DNA of 64,000 bases from Hermatobates lingyangjiaoensis (lineage: Eukaryota; Arthropoda; Insecta; Hemiptera; Hermatobatidae), in assembly GCA_026182355.1 (NCBI GenBank), contig JAPFBL010001929.1:1054501-1118500 (forward strand). The letters are read 5' to 3'. How positions within the stretch are numbered: position 1 is the first letter of the stretch; each line of letters opens with the position of its first letter. Below, in pieces: positions 24,871 to 35,580 of the stretch. A program made the position numbers and the translations under genes. The notes below the pieces were generated by a model. The model ran no database searches. It was not told where the DNA came from and saw only the letters and a program-made list of their open reading frames with translations.

Positions 24871-25038
24871 ACATCGGTAAGAGATAAAAACCTGTAATTA
24901 TGCACATTGGTATAAACAACGTATTGACAAATCAATCCTTTTTTAAAAAAATTGAAATATTTTAATAAATGGAGAGATTCAAAGATTGTCTTTGGTTTTT
25001 TTAGTATCATACTAACGCACACACAAGTGAAGAAACTT

Positions 25039-25217
25039 TCGATAGGGACCTTTAACGAGTATATGACATCGTGCAACCTTAGGACCGGCTGCTTAAGGTC
25101 CTCTCCGAGGGACGACGTGCTCAGTTTTATTCACTTTCTATATGAATAAATCGAGGGCCAGAGTGGGAATGGAACCCCGGATCTAGCAGTCCAGATCTAG
25201 CAGTCTAACCTGGCCCT
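25039..25217 (-). mobile_element. tRNA-SINE, head and half body
   Basis: Reverse complement: head GAGGGCCAGGTTAGAC, a 14-bp duplication (CAGTCCAGATCTAG region), B box CGGGGTTCCATTCC, body to CTCGTTAAAGGTCCCTATCG. The 3' half is absent. It lies 350 bp upstream of the last exon. Confidence 0.8.
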
Positions 25218-25566
25218 CTAAAATCCGTAAACACCATATTACTGTGGGCAATTTGGATGCAGATGAAAAATCGGTATTATTTGACACTCGCAATCACAGG
25301 AAGTAATATGTCATGATCAAATACCCAGAATTTTGTATGTTTGAGACCAAATTGATTTATAAAATACAAAATGTTTATTGAAATAGATACCGTGCAACTT
25401 TAAATTCATACAAAAATAGAATTTATAGAAAGACACTATATTCTTTCATAGGCAAATAATATTCTCTCATAGGCAAAATAGTTCATTTCTAATGTAACTT
25501 TTTGAATATATTTAGTAATTTATTGAATTTTCTTTTGTAAATTTAAAAATGAATGTGTTGTTATAG

Positions 25567-25857
25567 GTGTGGTTTTCAAACAGAAGAGCGAAGTGGCGAC
25601 GACACCAGAGAATGAACGCACTCAAGTCAAGATCAGAAGGCAGCGACTGGAGAGGGTCACTGGGAGGGGAAGCATCTGCTTTCAGAACACCTGGAGGCAG
25701 AGCCTCTTCAGAAGGCATTCACTCTTCAGAAGAAGAGATCAATGTAACGACTGATGAAGAAGACGAAGCGACTTCATTAGAAGGCAGCTGGAGAGTGGAG
25801 CCACCGCTTCCATTGTCGCTAACCAACTACCACCAGGACCGGGAACCCTTGCCCTAA
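25567..25857 (+). CDS. eyg: Eyegone-type Pax protein, last coding exon
   Basis: Follows TTGTTATAG and enters in phase 0. It encodes homeodomain residues 47-60 (VWFSNRRAKWRRHQ) with W48, F49, N51 and R53 intact and Ser50, as in Pax-type homeodomains. RMNALK follows and then about 75 residues rich in Ser, Gly and acid (EEEINVTTDEEDEATSLEG), ending REPLP and TAA. The open frame is 96 codons plus stop. The acidic tail is visible; no Engrailed-type or other co-repressor motif is evident to me. The tail appears short beside what I recall of fly Eyg. An additional 3' exon by alternative splicing cannot be ruled out. Confidence 0.95.
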   Translation: MWFSNRRAKWRRHQRMNALKSRSEGSDWRGSLGGEASAFRTPGGRASSEGIHSSEEEINVTTDEEDEATSLEGSWRVEPPLPLSLTNYHQDREPLP

Positions 25858-26270
25858 ACCAGCCCACTCTCAAACATACTCGTCAAGTACTGCTTTTGTC
25901 AAACTGTAAACAAGGCTTGCTCATAGTGCAGCTCAGTCAACACATAACTTACTCGTAACGTCAAAATCATACTTTAAACCTTCATTTCAAAGAGCAAATT
26001 CTTACAATTGTTTAAATTTACATTAGTTTCTGATTTTTTTATTAAAGAGAAAACAGCTCCAATATTGAAAAATTAGCTATGCATGTCTCAACAACTCAAT
26101 AAAGTGTTGCTTTTGGTCAACTTAAGTCAATATTGTAGGCGAAACCACCTCCTAAACCAACCAGTCCAGGACAGGTGTCAACACACGGTACTTCAAAACA
26201 GTCGACAACAAGTGATTGAATTGTTTACTTAGTTAAACCCTTTTAAAAATCGTTTAAATAATAAATCAAA
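25858..26270 (+). other. Probable 3' UTR with two poly(A) signals
   Basis: Directly after the stop codon. AATAAA occurs at 26098-26103 (240 bp past the stop) and at 26260-26265. The first is followed by a GT/T-containing stretch (GTGTTGCTTTTGG) that fits a downstream element. The actual cleavage site cannot be told from sequence alone. Confidence 0.55.
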
Positions 26271-26384
26271 ATGTTTTAGTTCATTTGGACAAATGACATA
26301 ATAATAGATTTCCTGTAAAACCAAATATATTGTCTTTCAATTATTTAGTATACATATGCAAATTAAATGAAACGCTCCATTAAA

Positions 26385-26601
26385 ATTTAGATTGAAATTG
26401 CGTAACTCGCTTCTATATTTCGACAATCATAGTCATCAGGGAGTGAAGTGTTCCGGAGAGAGGCAGAGTCAGAGCTCTGCCTTCTTGCAAGATACATCGC
26501 CTCCTGATGATGTCGACTGTTCAAAATTTAGAAATGTGTTATTTATCTGTCTATTTTTGTGTTGCTATCATTAAAATGTAATATATATATATATATATAT
26601 A
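26385..26601. repeat. Foldback-family element with (AT)n end
   Basis: CGCTTCTATATTTCGACAAT and CATCAGGGAGTGAAGTG face CTCCTGATGATGTCGACTG. The arms are imperfect complements around a centre GCAGAGTCAGAGCTCTGCC near 26463. An (AT)n tract closes the right side (26580-26601). The CTGATGA copy at about 26502 is the canonical form of the core motif. Confidence 0.7.
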
Positions 26602-26604
26602 TGG

Positions 26605-26740
26605 AAATATTATAAAACTATCCGTAACATACACAAATAGTTCTTTCGTCAATTTCGTCCCTTCGACAATTTGTTTTTTTTTCCTGAAGATGATCTCTAC
26701 AATTGTCAAATATAGAAAAGTGAATGTAAGTGTGAAGCTT
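26605..26740. repeat. Foldback-family element
   Basis: TTTCGTCCCTTCGACAATTT, then TTTCCTGAAGATGATCTC, CAATTGTCAAATATAG and GTGAATGTAAGTGTG. The CTGAAGA - stem - AAATATAG order is the same as in neighbours. It follows the (AT)n tract. Confidence 0.55.
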
Positions 26741-28730
26741 TTTATGTATTACTTTAAATTTTATGTCATAAATATATATGCATATAAAGTTCAAATATGA
26801 AGAAAATAACTCAAAGAGCAAAGAAACATACTTACTGGCCCTAAGTTTTGGGCTGGTAAGTTTGGGCTTACGAGCCTTACGAAACAAAACTGGCCTTAAT
26901 TTTGAAAGCTGATAACGGATTGATTGTCATTAAAATATATGATAATGAAAAAATCCTAACAACATTTACACGTCATGCGACACCTTCTGGCTTACCAGTG
27001 TTGACTCCGGGGTAATAATTTTACTATACTGTCGATAAAAAGGAATTCCAAAATTCTTAATACTTTGGTTATGGTCAAAATTTTTGATCAAGCAACTAAC
27101 ATTTTTAAAATTAAAAAGAAAACACTACCTGGCCTCCAGCAATATATTTTGATTGCATGAAAAACTATATTAGAAATTTAGTTAAATATCAAAAAAATAA
27201 AAAACCTTTTTATTAAAACAAATTCTGATTAAACATTTTTAAAATCAACGAATTAACAGTTTAAACTATATGCTTAACTTGCATAGTAAATATACTTGAA
27301 AAGAAATATTTGTTCCCTATTCATTTTTCAATTCAAGTGTTTAATCCAAAATTACATATTAAAATCGACTGTTCATTCATAGTTGAATAATAATTTCTAT
27401 GTAAAAAAAAGTAATAAATATTATTATTAAAAAGTAAATTTTTGTTTTAAGAAAGATGAGTAGCATAAACAAATATGAACCACTATTGTTCAAAAGTGGT
27501 TTGTTTGGTTTTGAACAATTCGTCTTTACGAAAGTTTATCTTTCTCGAGCAAATTCACCTTTTTCCAAATCAAATTCTTCTTTCAAATCAAATTTATCAT
27601 TTTTTGTAAATCAAACTGTATTGCTATATAATTACGTAGATTCGAAGTGTTCATTATACTAATAGTGATATATCTATGTACTGTTCTTTTATTAGAAACA
27701 AAAAAAAAGTAAAAAGAAAAAATGAATGATAATTGCAATATAAATATGTAATATTACAATATTTATAAATAATATTTGGATTTGTTCTAAACTAATTTAT
27801 ATTTTATCCTTTTCTAAAGTAATATACTTTGGTTATCAAGTTATAGTTGATAACCAAACTAAATCAAGTTGATAACTTGATTTAAAAAAAAAAAGTTTAA
27901 ACGGCTCAATTTATTTGTAATTTTTAAAAGGATGTATTTATAATTACATAAAGGTGAGTTTGAACAACATCTATACCTCATTCGACTTTTGTTTTCAGTT
28001 CTATTCTGTAACATCAAACTATGCATACATAGAAATATTAATTTTTTTTAGTACAGTAGCAGCCATAACATAAAATACAGAAATATATTAATTTATATAA
28101 TCCTGAATTTTATTTATTGAATGAATAAAACTATTGATTTGATACTGACGTCAATATTACAAATTATTTTAATAATTTAAGATATTTTGTATAGTTTACA
28201 GTTAAAATATTTTTTTTTTCAAATTGACAACCCAAATAGAATCTGACAATTTATACTCCTCTTCTTCATTTGGGTTTTAAAAATATAAAATGTAAATATT
28301 ACGTTACTGGATTTTAAAATTTTTAATTATTGTTCTCTAAGAGAAAACTTTTTGTTAAATGTAAATTATTGAAGCACTATTGTAAATAATTATTGTTTAT
28401 ATGTCTATAGAATTATTATAATTTGATTTAAAAAATTATTGTTTTTTTTTGTTCCTCCTTAAAATTATGTTCCAGTTTGAAATAATTTCGAACTAAAAGT
28501 TTTTAACTTAGTGTATAAAGTACTGTAGAAATTTACTGGAGAAAGTAAAAGAGTATTGGTTAATGAATAATATTTAGTTCCCTACAAACCCGACATCATT
28601 TACAATGCACATCAAAATATAGAAATATGAAAGCATTGTATTCGGGTTAAAAATTTCGAAATGGTGTTTTCAATCAAAATACACGCATTCAAATACAATG
28701 AATCAAATAAGATAAGTTTTGCAAATTGAT
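26741..28730. other. AT-rich 3' flank
   Basis: No gene seen. Contains two adjacent perfect hairpins at 27828-27883 (listed separately). Open frames such as 27456-27662 lack any recognisable feature. Confidence 0.5.
27828..27883. repeat. Two adjacent perfect hairpins
   Basis: TTTGGTTATCAA pairs with TTGATAACCAAA over a 7-nt loop (27828-27858). After two bases, AAATCAAGTT pairs with AACTTGATTT over a 4-nt loop (27861-27884). An A-run follows. Confidence 0.85.
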
Positions 28731-28734
28731 CCGT

Positions 28735-28925
28735 CATGTTGTGTGTGTATGTCTGTCTGTGTGTGTGTCTGTGTCTATGTATGTGTGTATGTGCGTACAT
28801 ATATATATGTATATATAAATATATATGTGTGTGTGCTGTGTGTATATGTGTATGTGTGTGAGGGTGCGTGTATATATATATATATGTGTGCGCGTGCGTG
28901 CGTGTGTGTGTGTATGTGTGTCTTT
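28735..28925 (+). repeat. (GT)n-rich variant microsatellite
   Basis: GT tracts interrupted by GTCT, GTAT and AT blocks. It explains the open frames on both strands here. Confidence 0.95.
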
Positions 28926-29264
28926 TCTCATAGTTGTAACCCTACCATGAAAGAATTTATTTGTACAAAATGCTCCACAAGGTATTACATGGAATTGACT
29001 TCATTCAAAGATAGATTTGAGAAACAGATACATTTAATTACATTAATTCAACAAGCAAATACTGTCGTTAGGTTTCGCATCCACCTATCAATAGATCAGC
29101 TATACGGTGTCTCAATATATAAACAGTGTCGCAGTCATTAAATATGTTAGAGCTTTCTTAATCCATATACATGTAGTATAGTATAAGAGTAGTACCCTTA
29201 TACTCATTCCAATCTATCTCATCAATAATATCAATAAATATTTTGTTCACATATTTCATAGAAA

Positions 29265-29267
<3 letters not shown>

Positions 29268-29312
<45 letters not shown>

Positions 29313-29331
29313 ATATATATATATTATATTA

Positions 29332-29371
<40 letters not shown>

Positions 29372-29444
29372 TATATATATTATATAATATAAATATATAT
29401 ATATATTTATTTTAATTTATATTATTATAATATTATTTGCAATA

Positions 29445-29485
<41 letters not shown>

Positions 29486-29610
29486 CATATATACATATAT
29501 ATTATACATATATATATATCAAATAATATATATATATATAAATACTTTCATATATAATTTGATATATTTATAGATAAACAAATATATATATATACCTTTT
29601 CTTCTTCTCG
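29268..29610. repeat. Complex AT satellite block
   Basis: Almost pure A/T, with several (AT)n runs broken by TTATATT and TACATA variants. A foldback-family scrap follows at 29600-29690 (TTTCGTCAGGGTCATT and CAACGTTTTGTCTTTATTTC). Confidence 0.9.
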
Positions 29611-29754
29611 GAATTTCGTCAGGGTCATTATTTGAAATCACCTTTTTGCCAACGTTTTGTCTTTATTTCAAGAATTCCGCAGGGCTAGGAACCAAAAAAC
29701 CATTAAATATTTATCTACACTTATTAGTAATTGTGGTCAAGAAAACAATTGCTA

Positions 29755-29760
29755 TATATA

Positions 29761-29809
<49 letters not shown>

Positions 29810-30307
29810 CAATGTAGAAAAAGAAACAGAACGGTTTAGAAAAGAAACCGCACTGGTTCAGAGACGGTTAGAGGTCTCCAACCATCTCTGAAACAGTGCT
29901 CTTGGATTCCCTGTCTTATCTCTCCTGAAGACGGTCAAACCAAAAATTAGAGACTGTTAGTGTCTGTGTGCTTTTAATTTCTCTATATTTCTTTTTCTAC
30001 ATTGAACTATATTTGTCCGTTGCGGATCGTATTTCCAACGAAAAAGTATATATATATATATATATATCAATGATCAAACCACAATAAAAAATGGGAAAAC
30101 AAGACTATGATCTTTCAACCGTAATAAGCGGTCTTCGTCAGAGTCAAAAACCCAACTGAGGTTTTCGTCAGAGTCAAAAACTCAACTGAGGTTGGGTTTT
30201 TGACTCTGACGAAGACCGCTTGTTACGGTTGAAAGATCTTAGTCTTGTTTTCCCATTTCTTATAGTGGTTTGATCATTGATTGTTATTTCACGTGTTAAT
30301 TTGAAAT

Positions 30308-30358
<51 letters not shown>
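29755..30358. repeat. Compound array: (AT)n, foldback Y, (AT)n, foldback X, (AT)n
   Basis: (AT)n tracts at about 29755-29806, 30049-30067 and 30311-30358 alternate with a family Y palindrome (29806-30048) and a family X palindrome (30067-30311). Y has arms GGTTCAGAGACGGTTAGAGG and CTCCAACCATCTCTGAAAC. X holds CTGACGA at 30206-30212 and GAAA at 30231-30234. Its centre is internally duplicated (TTTCGTCAGAGTCAAAAAC occurs twice). Confidence 0.9.
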
Positions 30359-30360
<2 letters not shown>

Positions 30361-30890
30361 CATTATTACAAAATACTTCTGACATGTATACTTGTTTTAC
30401 AAGCTATTTTTATTTTTACTTTTAGATTTGGTTTTTTTTACAAGTTGTTTATACTTTGTAATTTTATTTTTAATCAAATGTTTCCCTTCATTTAATATTC
30501 ATTTGGTTTTTATTTTTTTATCGCCCTTGTCTTTCCTCCCTCCGATAATTGGCTACATAGTTTGAGTACTTCTAATTATAATAAAGAACATTAAAACTTT
30601 CTGAAATTCATAGTTCAGAAAAAAATATATTTGAGGGATAAAATAAACTGTACTTTTCAATATTACCCGAAAACTGTAGGAATCATCTATAAGAGGTAAT
30701 TTTATGTGTAATATCAATTTGATACATCAATAGTGCGAATTTTAGTGTGTCCATAAATTTTTGCATGTAGATCCAACGACCTACATTCATATCAGCATCA
30801 TCGAAAGAACTTGAACAATGGACTCAGGAGACTTTAAAACGTGTAAGTCTGTCAAAATTAACAAAAAATTAAAAAAAAACAAGTCTGGAG
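30359..30890. other. AT-rich DNA, no gene seen
   Basis: No repeat family or exon recognised. Confidence 0.4.
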
Positions 30891-30903
30891 TAACTACACT
30901 CAA

Positions 30904-31225
30904 GGGGGGCCAGGTTAGCTCAGTGGTTAACGTACTCTCCTCTGGGTTGGTAGTCCAGAGCTCGATCCTCACCTGGCCCTCGATTAATTCATGCGGGAGG
31001 TGAATAAATCTGAGCACGTCATCCCTCGGAGAGGACGTTAAACCGTTGGCCCTGAGCCTGTAAGTTGTCAGGTACTCATTAAAGATGCTTACTCTAAAAT
31101 GCACTTGAGTTAGGCAAAATTTAAGACTCCCAATGTAGAATCTGTAGAATCACCGATCAAACAAGAAGGCGGTAAACGGCTGACGTTATCACCTGCTAGG
31201 GGATCGGTTTAAACTATAAAAAAAA
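30904..31225 (+). mobile_element. tRNA-SINE, tail type A, full length
   Basis: Head GGGGCCAGGTTAGCTCAGTG, with an intact body and a tail ending CTAGGGGATCGGTTTAAACT plus A-run. AACTACACTCAA at 30892-30903 and AACTATATTCAA at 31231-31242 look like a 12-bp target-site duplication with two changes. Confidence 0.95.
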
Positions 31226-31479
31226 AAGAAAACTATATTCAAATTTACTATTAATAAACATAATATCAAGCTTGTTGACAATCAAGTGATTTTGATTTTA
31301 TTTTAATCTGAATGGAATTATTAACTGATCACTATTCTTTACTCATAGTAAAGTAATAAAGTTACTATGAAACAAATAATATAATAATTTATCGAAAGGA
31401 AGTAAGAGCATTGACATAATAAGTAGTTTAAGTGATCGGACGTTTTTTTTAATTGTCACATCTGCAGCACTTATAATAA

Positions 31480-31790
31480 GCATCAATGGTGTTGTGACAA
31501 TATAATAGCATAGATGTCATGTCGGGTAAGAACAAGCACAGGCGGAACATTTTAAATACTACCCGCAAGTAGAAAACAGAAAATATCCTTCATTCCTGAC
31601 CCATGCAGAGATAATAAACACATCATTAACTGGCAGTTAATAAGGTTATCATCCACGAGGCATGAAACACTTCGAGTAGAATAGCTTTGAACAAACTTTG
31701 TAAGTAGAGCGTTATTTATACGTCAGCCAAGAGCATTGGCCACCATAATGGTTGAGCAGAGAAAAAATTCAGTTGACCCATGTCATCATG
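31480..31790. promoter_or_regulatory. Candidate conserved non-coding element
   Basis: A non-repeat, non-coding block of more even base composition than its flanks. It contains homeodomain-type TAAT/ATTA cores and CATCATTAACTGGCAG. Its position 5.6 kb past the stop codon makes it a candidate enhancer, but this is inferred from composition alone. Confidence 0.25.
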
Positions 31791-31873
31791 AAATCAGTTG
31801 GAAATTGTTTTTGTTTTAAATTACAAAACTCCACATTTAAATTTTATATACATATTTCACTTAATAAAACGAA

Positions 31874-32156
31874 ACACGATCCAAACTGGACACAATACGA
31901 GTTCCAAATTCAAGAAAAGTAACACACAGGGTAAGGAAATACACTTACAGACTCAAATTTTCAGGTAATTCATCTTCAGGAGAAAAGAGAGAGACCAAGC
32001 ACGTTATAGACGCAACGACAAGTAACCGTTACTTGCTGTTGCGTCTATAACGTGCTTAATCTCTCTCTTTTCTCCTGAAGATGAATTACCTGAAAATTTG
32101 AGTCTGTAAGTGTATTTCCTTACCCTGTGTGTTACTCTTCTTGAATTTTTAACTCT

Positions 32157-32202
<46 letters not shown>

Positions 32203-32424
32203 CTTAAAAACGAAGAAAAGCAACACATAAAGAAACAGACACACTTACAAACTCAAATTTTTGGATGATCCGTCTTCAGGGAAAAAGAGAATGGGCGTGC
32301 TTGGTCGCCCATTCTCCTTTTCCTGAAGACGGATCATCCGAAAATTTGAGTTTGTAAGTGTGTATGTTTCTTTATGTGTTGCTTTTCTTCGTTTTTGAGC
32401 TGATTTGCGTCCAGTTTGGATCTT
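31874..32424. repeat. Compound palindrome: foldback V1, (AT)n, foldback V2
   Basis: Outer arms GATCCAAACTGGAC (31878) and GTCCAGTTTGGATC (32410) enclose two complete foldbacks. V1 (31909-32146) has arms of about 118 bp with few mismatches, centred near 32027. V2 (32200-32401) is centred near 32300. A 42-bp (AT)n tract (32158-32199) separates them. V2's right arm reads CTGAAGA-CGGAT-C-ATCCG-AAAATT (32323-32345). V1's right arm has CTGAAGATGAATTACCTGAA. Confidence 0.92.
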
Positions 32425-32443
32425 TTTTTTTTTAATTTTGTTT

Positions 32444-32838
32444 GGTATATATATGTTAAACGATTACAAGAAAGAACACGAAGAAACAACACAACTTAAT
32501 TCAATATTTCAACTTCCTCGTCATTGGGAAGAAGAAAGAGTAGAGGAGTTCTGTTTGCTGGTAAATATCAACTAACCATTGTAAATATATTAAAGGATTA
32601 CAAGAAAAGACCAAGTAGAAACAACATAGCTCAATTCATTGTTCCGACCTCGTCGTCAGCAGGAGAAGGAGGGATATTTGATGAGTTCTGATTCCTAAGC
32701 ATATACTAACCAGCATGTTTACCAACCAGACGGAACCCTCTTTTTATTATCTTTCTACTCCTGATGATGACGAGGTCAAAATATTGAAGGGAATTGTGTT
32801 GTTCTTTCTAGGTGTTTTTTGTTTGTAATCGTTTGATA
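32444..32838. repeat. Foldback family W, three arms
   Basis: Left arms start TTAAACGATTACAAGAAAGA and TTAAAGGATTACAAGAAAAG. The right arm ends TTGTTTGTAATCGTTTGATA. The right arm holds CTGATGA then TGAC-GAG-GTCA and AAATATTG near 32761-32788, a complete stem after a canonical CTGATGA. Confidence 0.85.
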
Positions 32839-33009
32839 TTTTGTCCTAACAGACTGTTTTATTTTTGAATTTTATATATATTTATATAAAGTTCAACATA
32901 CATAAAGAAACATAGATAACACACTTTTACACTTTGAACTGTGGAAGAAAAATTAGAGATTGTAAGTATATTTTGTTTTAATTTATCTATGTTTTTTTAT
33001 GCATATTAA

Positions 33010-33230
33010 ACTTTGATAAAAGAATCGACCGTGAAGAAGAAACAAAACAACAGTTTATCAGAACTCCGTCAGTTATTCAGGTTCAAATTGAACTCTCATT
33101 GCCAACGTTTGGGTTTTTATTTAAAAGTGTTTATAAGCCTAAAAAGGTTTTAAATAAAAACCGAAACGTTGGCAATGAGAGTTTAATTTAAACTTGAAGA
33201 ACTGACCGAGTCCTGATAAACTTTTAGATA
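33010..33230. repeat. Foldback family Z
   Basis: Arms GGTTCAAATTGAACTCTCAT..GCCAACGTTTGGGTTTTTAT and AAAAACCGAAACGTTGGCAA..GAGAGTTTAATTTAAACTTG are reverse complements around about 33128. ACCGAAACGTTGGC is a typical Penelope-like terminal string. Confidence 0.85.
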
Positions 33231-33769
33231 TTATACAACTGGTTTAAAGGTAAGTATGTACAATAAGAGATAGCATTGGCTTAAACATGTTTGGAATAAC
33301 ATTTTACAATTACAACTGAAATTTAAAAGAAAAATAGTATCTTGTCACTTTATCGAAGTAAAGTTGGCAAAAGGAAATTTGGATTGGTCTACACTCAACT
33401 TTACTAAAAGAACACCCATCATCATAATATCATCATATGAACACCCAGAAATAATAACCATTTTAATTATGGTATTATATTAAAAATATAACTGCCATTT
33501 TCGTTCAAAATAATTTTTAGACAACGAAAAAGTATGTTCTTTCTATTGAAGAACTAAGGTTCATTAATGGAATGAAATGGTAATAACATTTATTGAAAAC
33601 ATTAAACATTTTATTTAAAATCATAAGTAATAAGTTAAAATTATGACACTCATTTAAATATTGTTTGTGACTATTACAAATGTTAAAGAAACATTTAAGG
33701 ATTCATGTTAATTGTCAGGGTGTTTCTAGCTCCAAAGAGACAATTTTGGCATCCTCAGAAGCTTTTAAG

Positions 33770-34790
33770 GCAATCTGCTGGAGGATGATTTAAATAGGAA
33801 TGAAGGCTGTTCATAGGAAATAAATGTAGAAGGACTATGTGAAAAGAAGAAGTATGTCGTATGTCAGACAGTAGTTAGAACAAAAATATTTCTTTTGTGA
33901 ATATATACTTACAAGCCACTGAGCTACCCTGACTCCATGCCTTTACTTTATTACCCCTGTTTATATTTCGAAAATTCTAAATTAAAATAATTTTTTTTTT
34001 GTTACATTTATATATAATACATTTGCACTACTGCTAACGGTGAACACGCAAGCCCCTGCCTTCATGCCTTTACTTTATTACTATTGTTTATATTATTCAA
34101 ATTTTAAACTCAAAAATTGTTTTGTTACATTTATTTATATTTCTGCTACTTTCAGCGGCGAACACACAAGCCACTGTGCTACTTTAGTTCCATACCTTAC
34201 ATTATTCCCAGTGTTTATATTAAGCAAATATTAAATTACATTTTTTTTACAAACAAACTACAGAATTTTATACATAGAGATAAGTTAATTAATATTAGAA
34301 TGTGATAAAGTAAATATTCGTACATAACGAGTTGTTTAATGTTTTTAAGATTTCTTTTTAAATGAGTACAGGTATATTTTGCGTTGTATTAGCAGATGAC
34401 GTTTGGAGGCTACAATTCACAAGAGAAGCTACAGCACTTTTGTAGGCAGCTAATGTAAAGAGCAGCGTTTTTGCAACATATATGGGACAGAGTTCAGTTA
34501 CTTTCTACAAGGAAAACGAGTAAGAATTGTTCACGGCCGAAATTTGTCACAGCTCTGCTAGATCGGTCTGGTTCAGCAAAAGGAATAATTCACATTGTCA
34601 TTCCCAACGGTTATAGCGTCCTTTTCCTATGTTCTATTTTGCGGAGAAAAACTTTCTTTCCTATTATATTACACCTAAATATGTATAGAAGGCTATCCAT
34701 AGGAAATAAAAGTAGGAAGGTCGATATGAAATGAAGAAGGAATATTCAAATGTCAAACAATTTAACAAAGAGCAGAAATAATTATTGTAT
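33770..34790 (+). repeat. Direct duplication flanking a three-unit tandem array
   Basis: Outer copies at about 33795-33880 and 34685-34770 share GAAGGCT.T.CATAGGAAATA followed by AATGT/GTCA motifs. Between them, 33900-34265 holds three diverged units with CAAGCCACTG, TGCCTTTACTTTATTA and GTTACATTTAT. The unit start CAAGCCACTGAGCTACCCTG resembles the reverse complement of the SINE head. Confidence 0.65.
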
Positions 34791-34906
34791 GTCAATTGTA
34801 TTACTCTTAAATATGTATAAAATGCTAAACTTGAAGAAAAATACGGCGTATACCTTATATTTTATAAATGATTTCACGGTAAATAAATGAAATAAATATT
34901 AACGTT

Positions 34907-35075
34907 TTAACCACAGAAAGAAATTTAAAAATATCTCCAAGATTTTGCAACCAAAACAAATGATCTTTGTTAGAGGGTCACTCAAGATGAGTGAAACTCT
35001 GACGAAGACGAGTTGCTTTTGTTGAAAGATCCTAGTAGGATTTCTGAATTTCTTACTGCAGCTTTCGGCGTAAAT
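34907..35075. repeat. Diverged family X foldback
   Basis: Arms around about 34985. The right arm holds CTGACGA at 34999-35005 and GAAA at 35024-35027 with a changed, weaker stem. Termini have drifted. Confidence 0.7.
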
Positions 35076-35258
35076 ATTAAATCGGATTTCTTTATTGAAT
35101 AATGAAAAATAACAATTTTTAAAAAGAAGATAGACTCAAGTGAAAAATAAAATAAGAAACAAAAGTAGTAAAGATAAAAAAGAATTCATTTTTAAGAAGT
35201 TAAAGAGAAGAATGAGTAATAACAAAAAGTAAAAGATAGAGATTAAAAATTCCCTTTA

Positions 35259-35580
35259 GTGTCCAGGGTAGCACAGTGGCAATGTACTTGCCTCTCCTCA
35301 AGTATATGAAGGGTTCAATACTGACTCTGACTCTCGATTTATTCATGTGGGATCTGAATAAATCTGAACACGTCGCCTCTCGGAGAGGACGTAGTCAGGA
35401 CTGAACCTATACAATGTCAGGTACTCGTTAAAGAACCTTACTCTAAATTAATTTGAGTTAGGAAAAATTTAGAACCCCCAATGTAGAGTCAACAGGTAAT
35501 GTGGCACGCCTTTTACTAAAACGGGTTCTAAATAATAAATAAGCCACAATTTCCGGCCCCTTAAACTTTATAAGTGTCAG
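35259..35580 (+). mobile_element. tRNA-SINE, tail type C, full length
   Basis: Head TCCAGGGTAGCACAGTGGC, B box AGGGTTCAATACT, body with CTCGGAGAGGACGTAGTCAG, then tail C: GTCAACAGGTAATGTGGCAC, AATAATAAATAAGCCACA and CTTTATAAGTG. Confidence 0.85.

Larger units (their letters stand above)
14627..25566 (+). other. Intron within the homeobox (10.9 kb)
   Basis: Donor GTAGCT at 14627, acceptor TTGTTATAG ending at 25566. It contains an (AT)n tract at 15160-15221, SINE copies (17093, 19590, 22794, 23373, 24590, 25039), a degenerate minisatellite (17845) and a MITE (21163). Otherwise it is AT-rich. A GC-richer stretch at about 15440-15560 shows no known repeat and may be a conserved element. No extra exon is recognised. 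Confidence 0.85.

Noticed and set aside
28719..29141. 140-codon open frame
   Set aside because: More than half is a GT microsatellite (CVCVCV) and the remainder has no recognisable domain.
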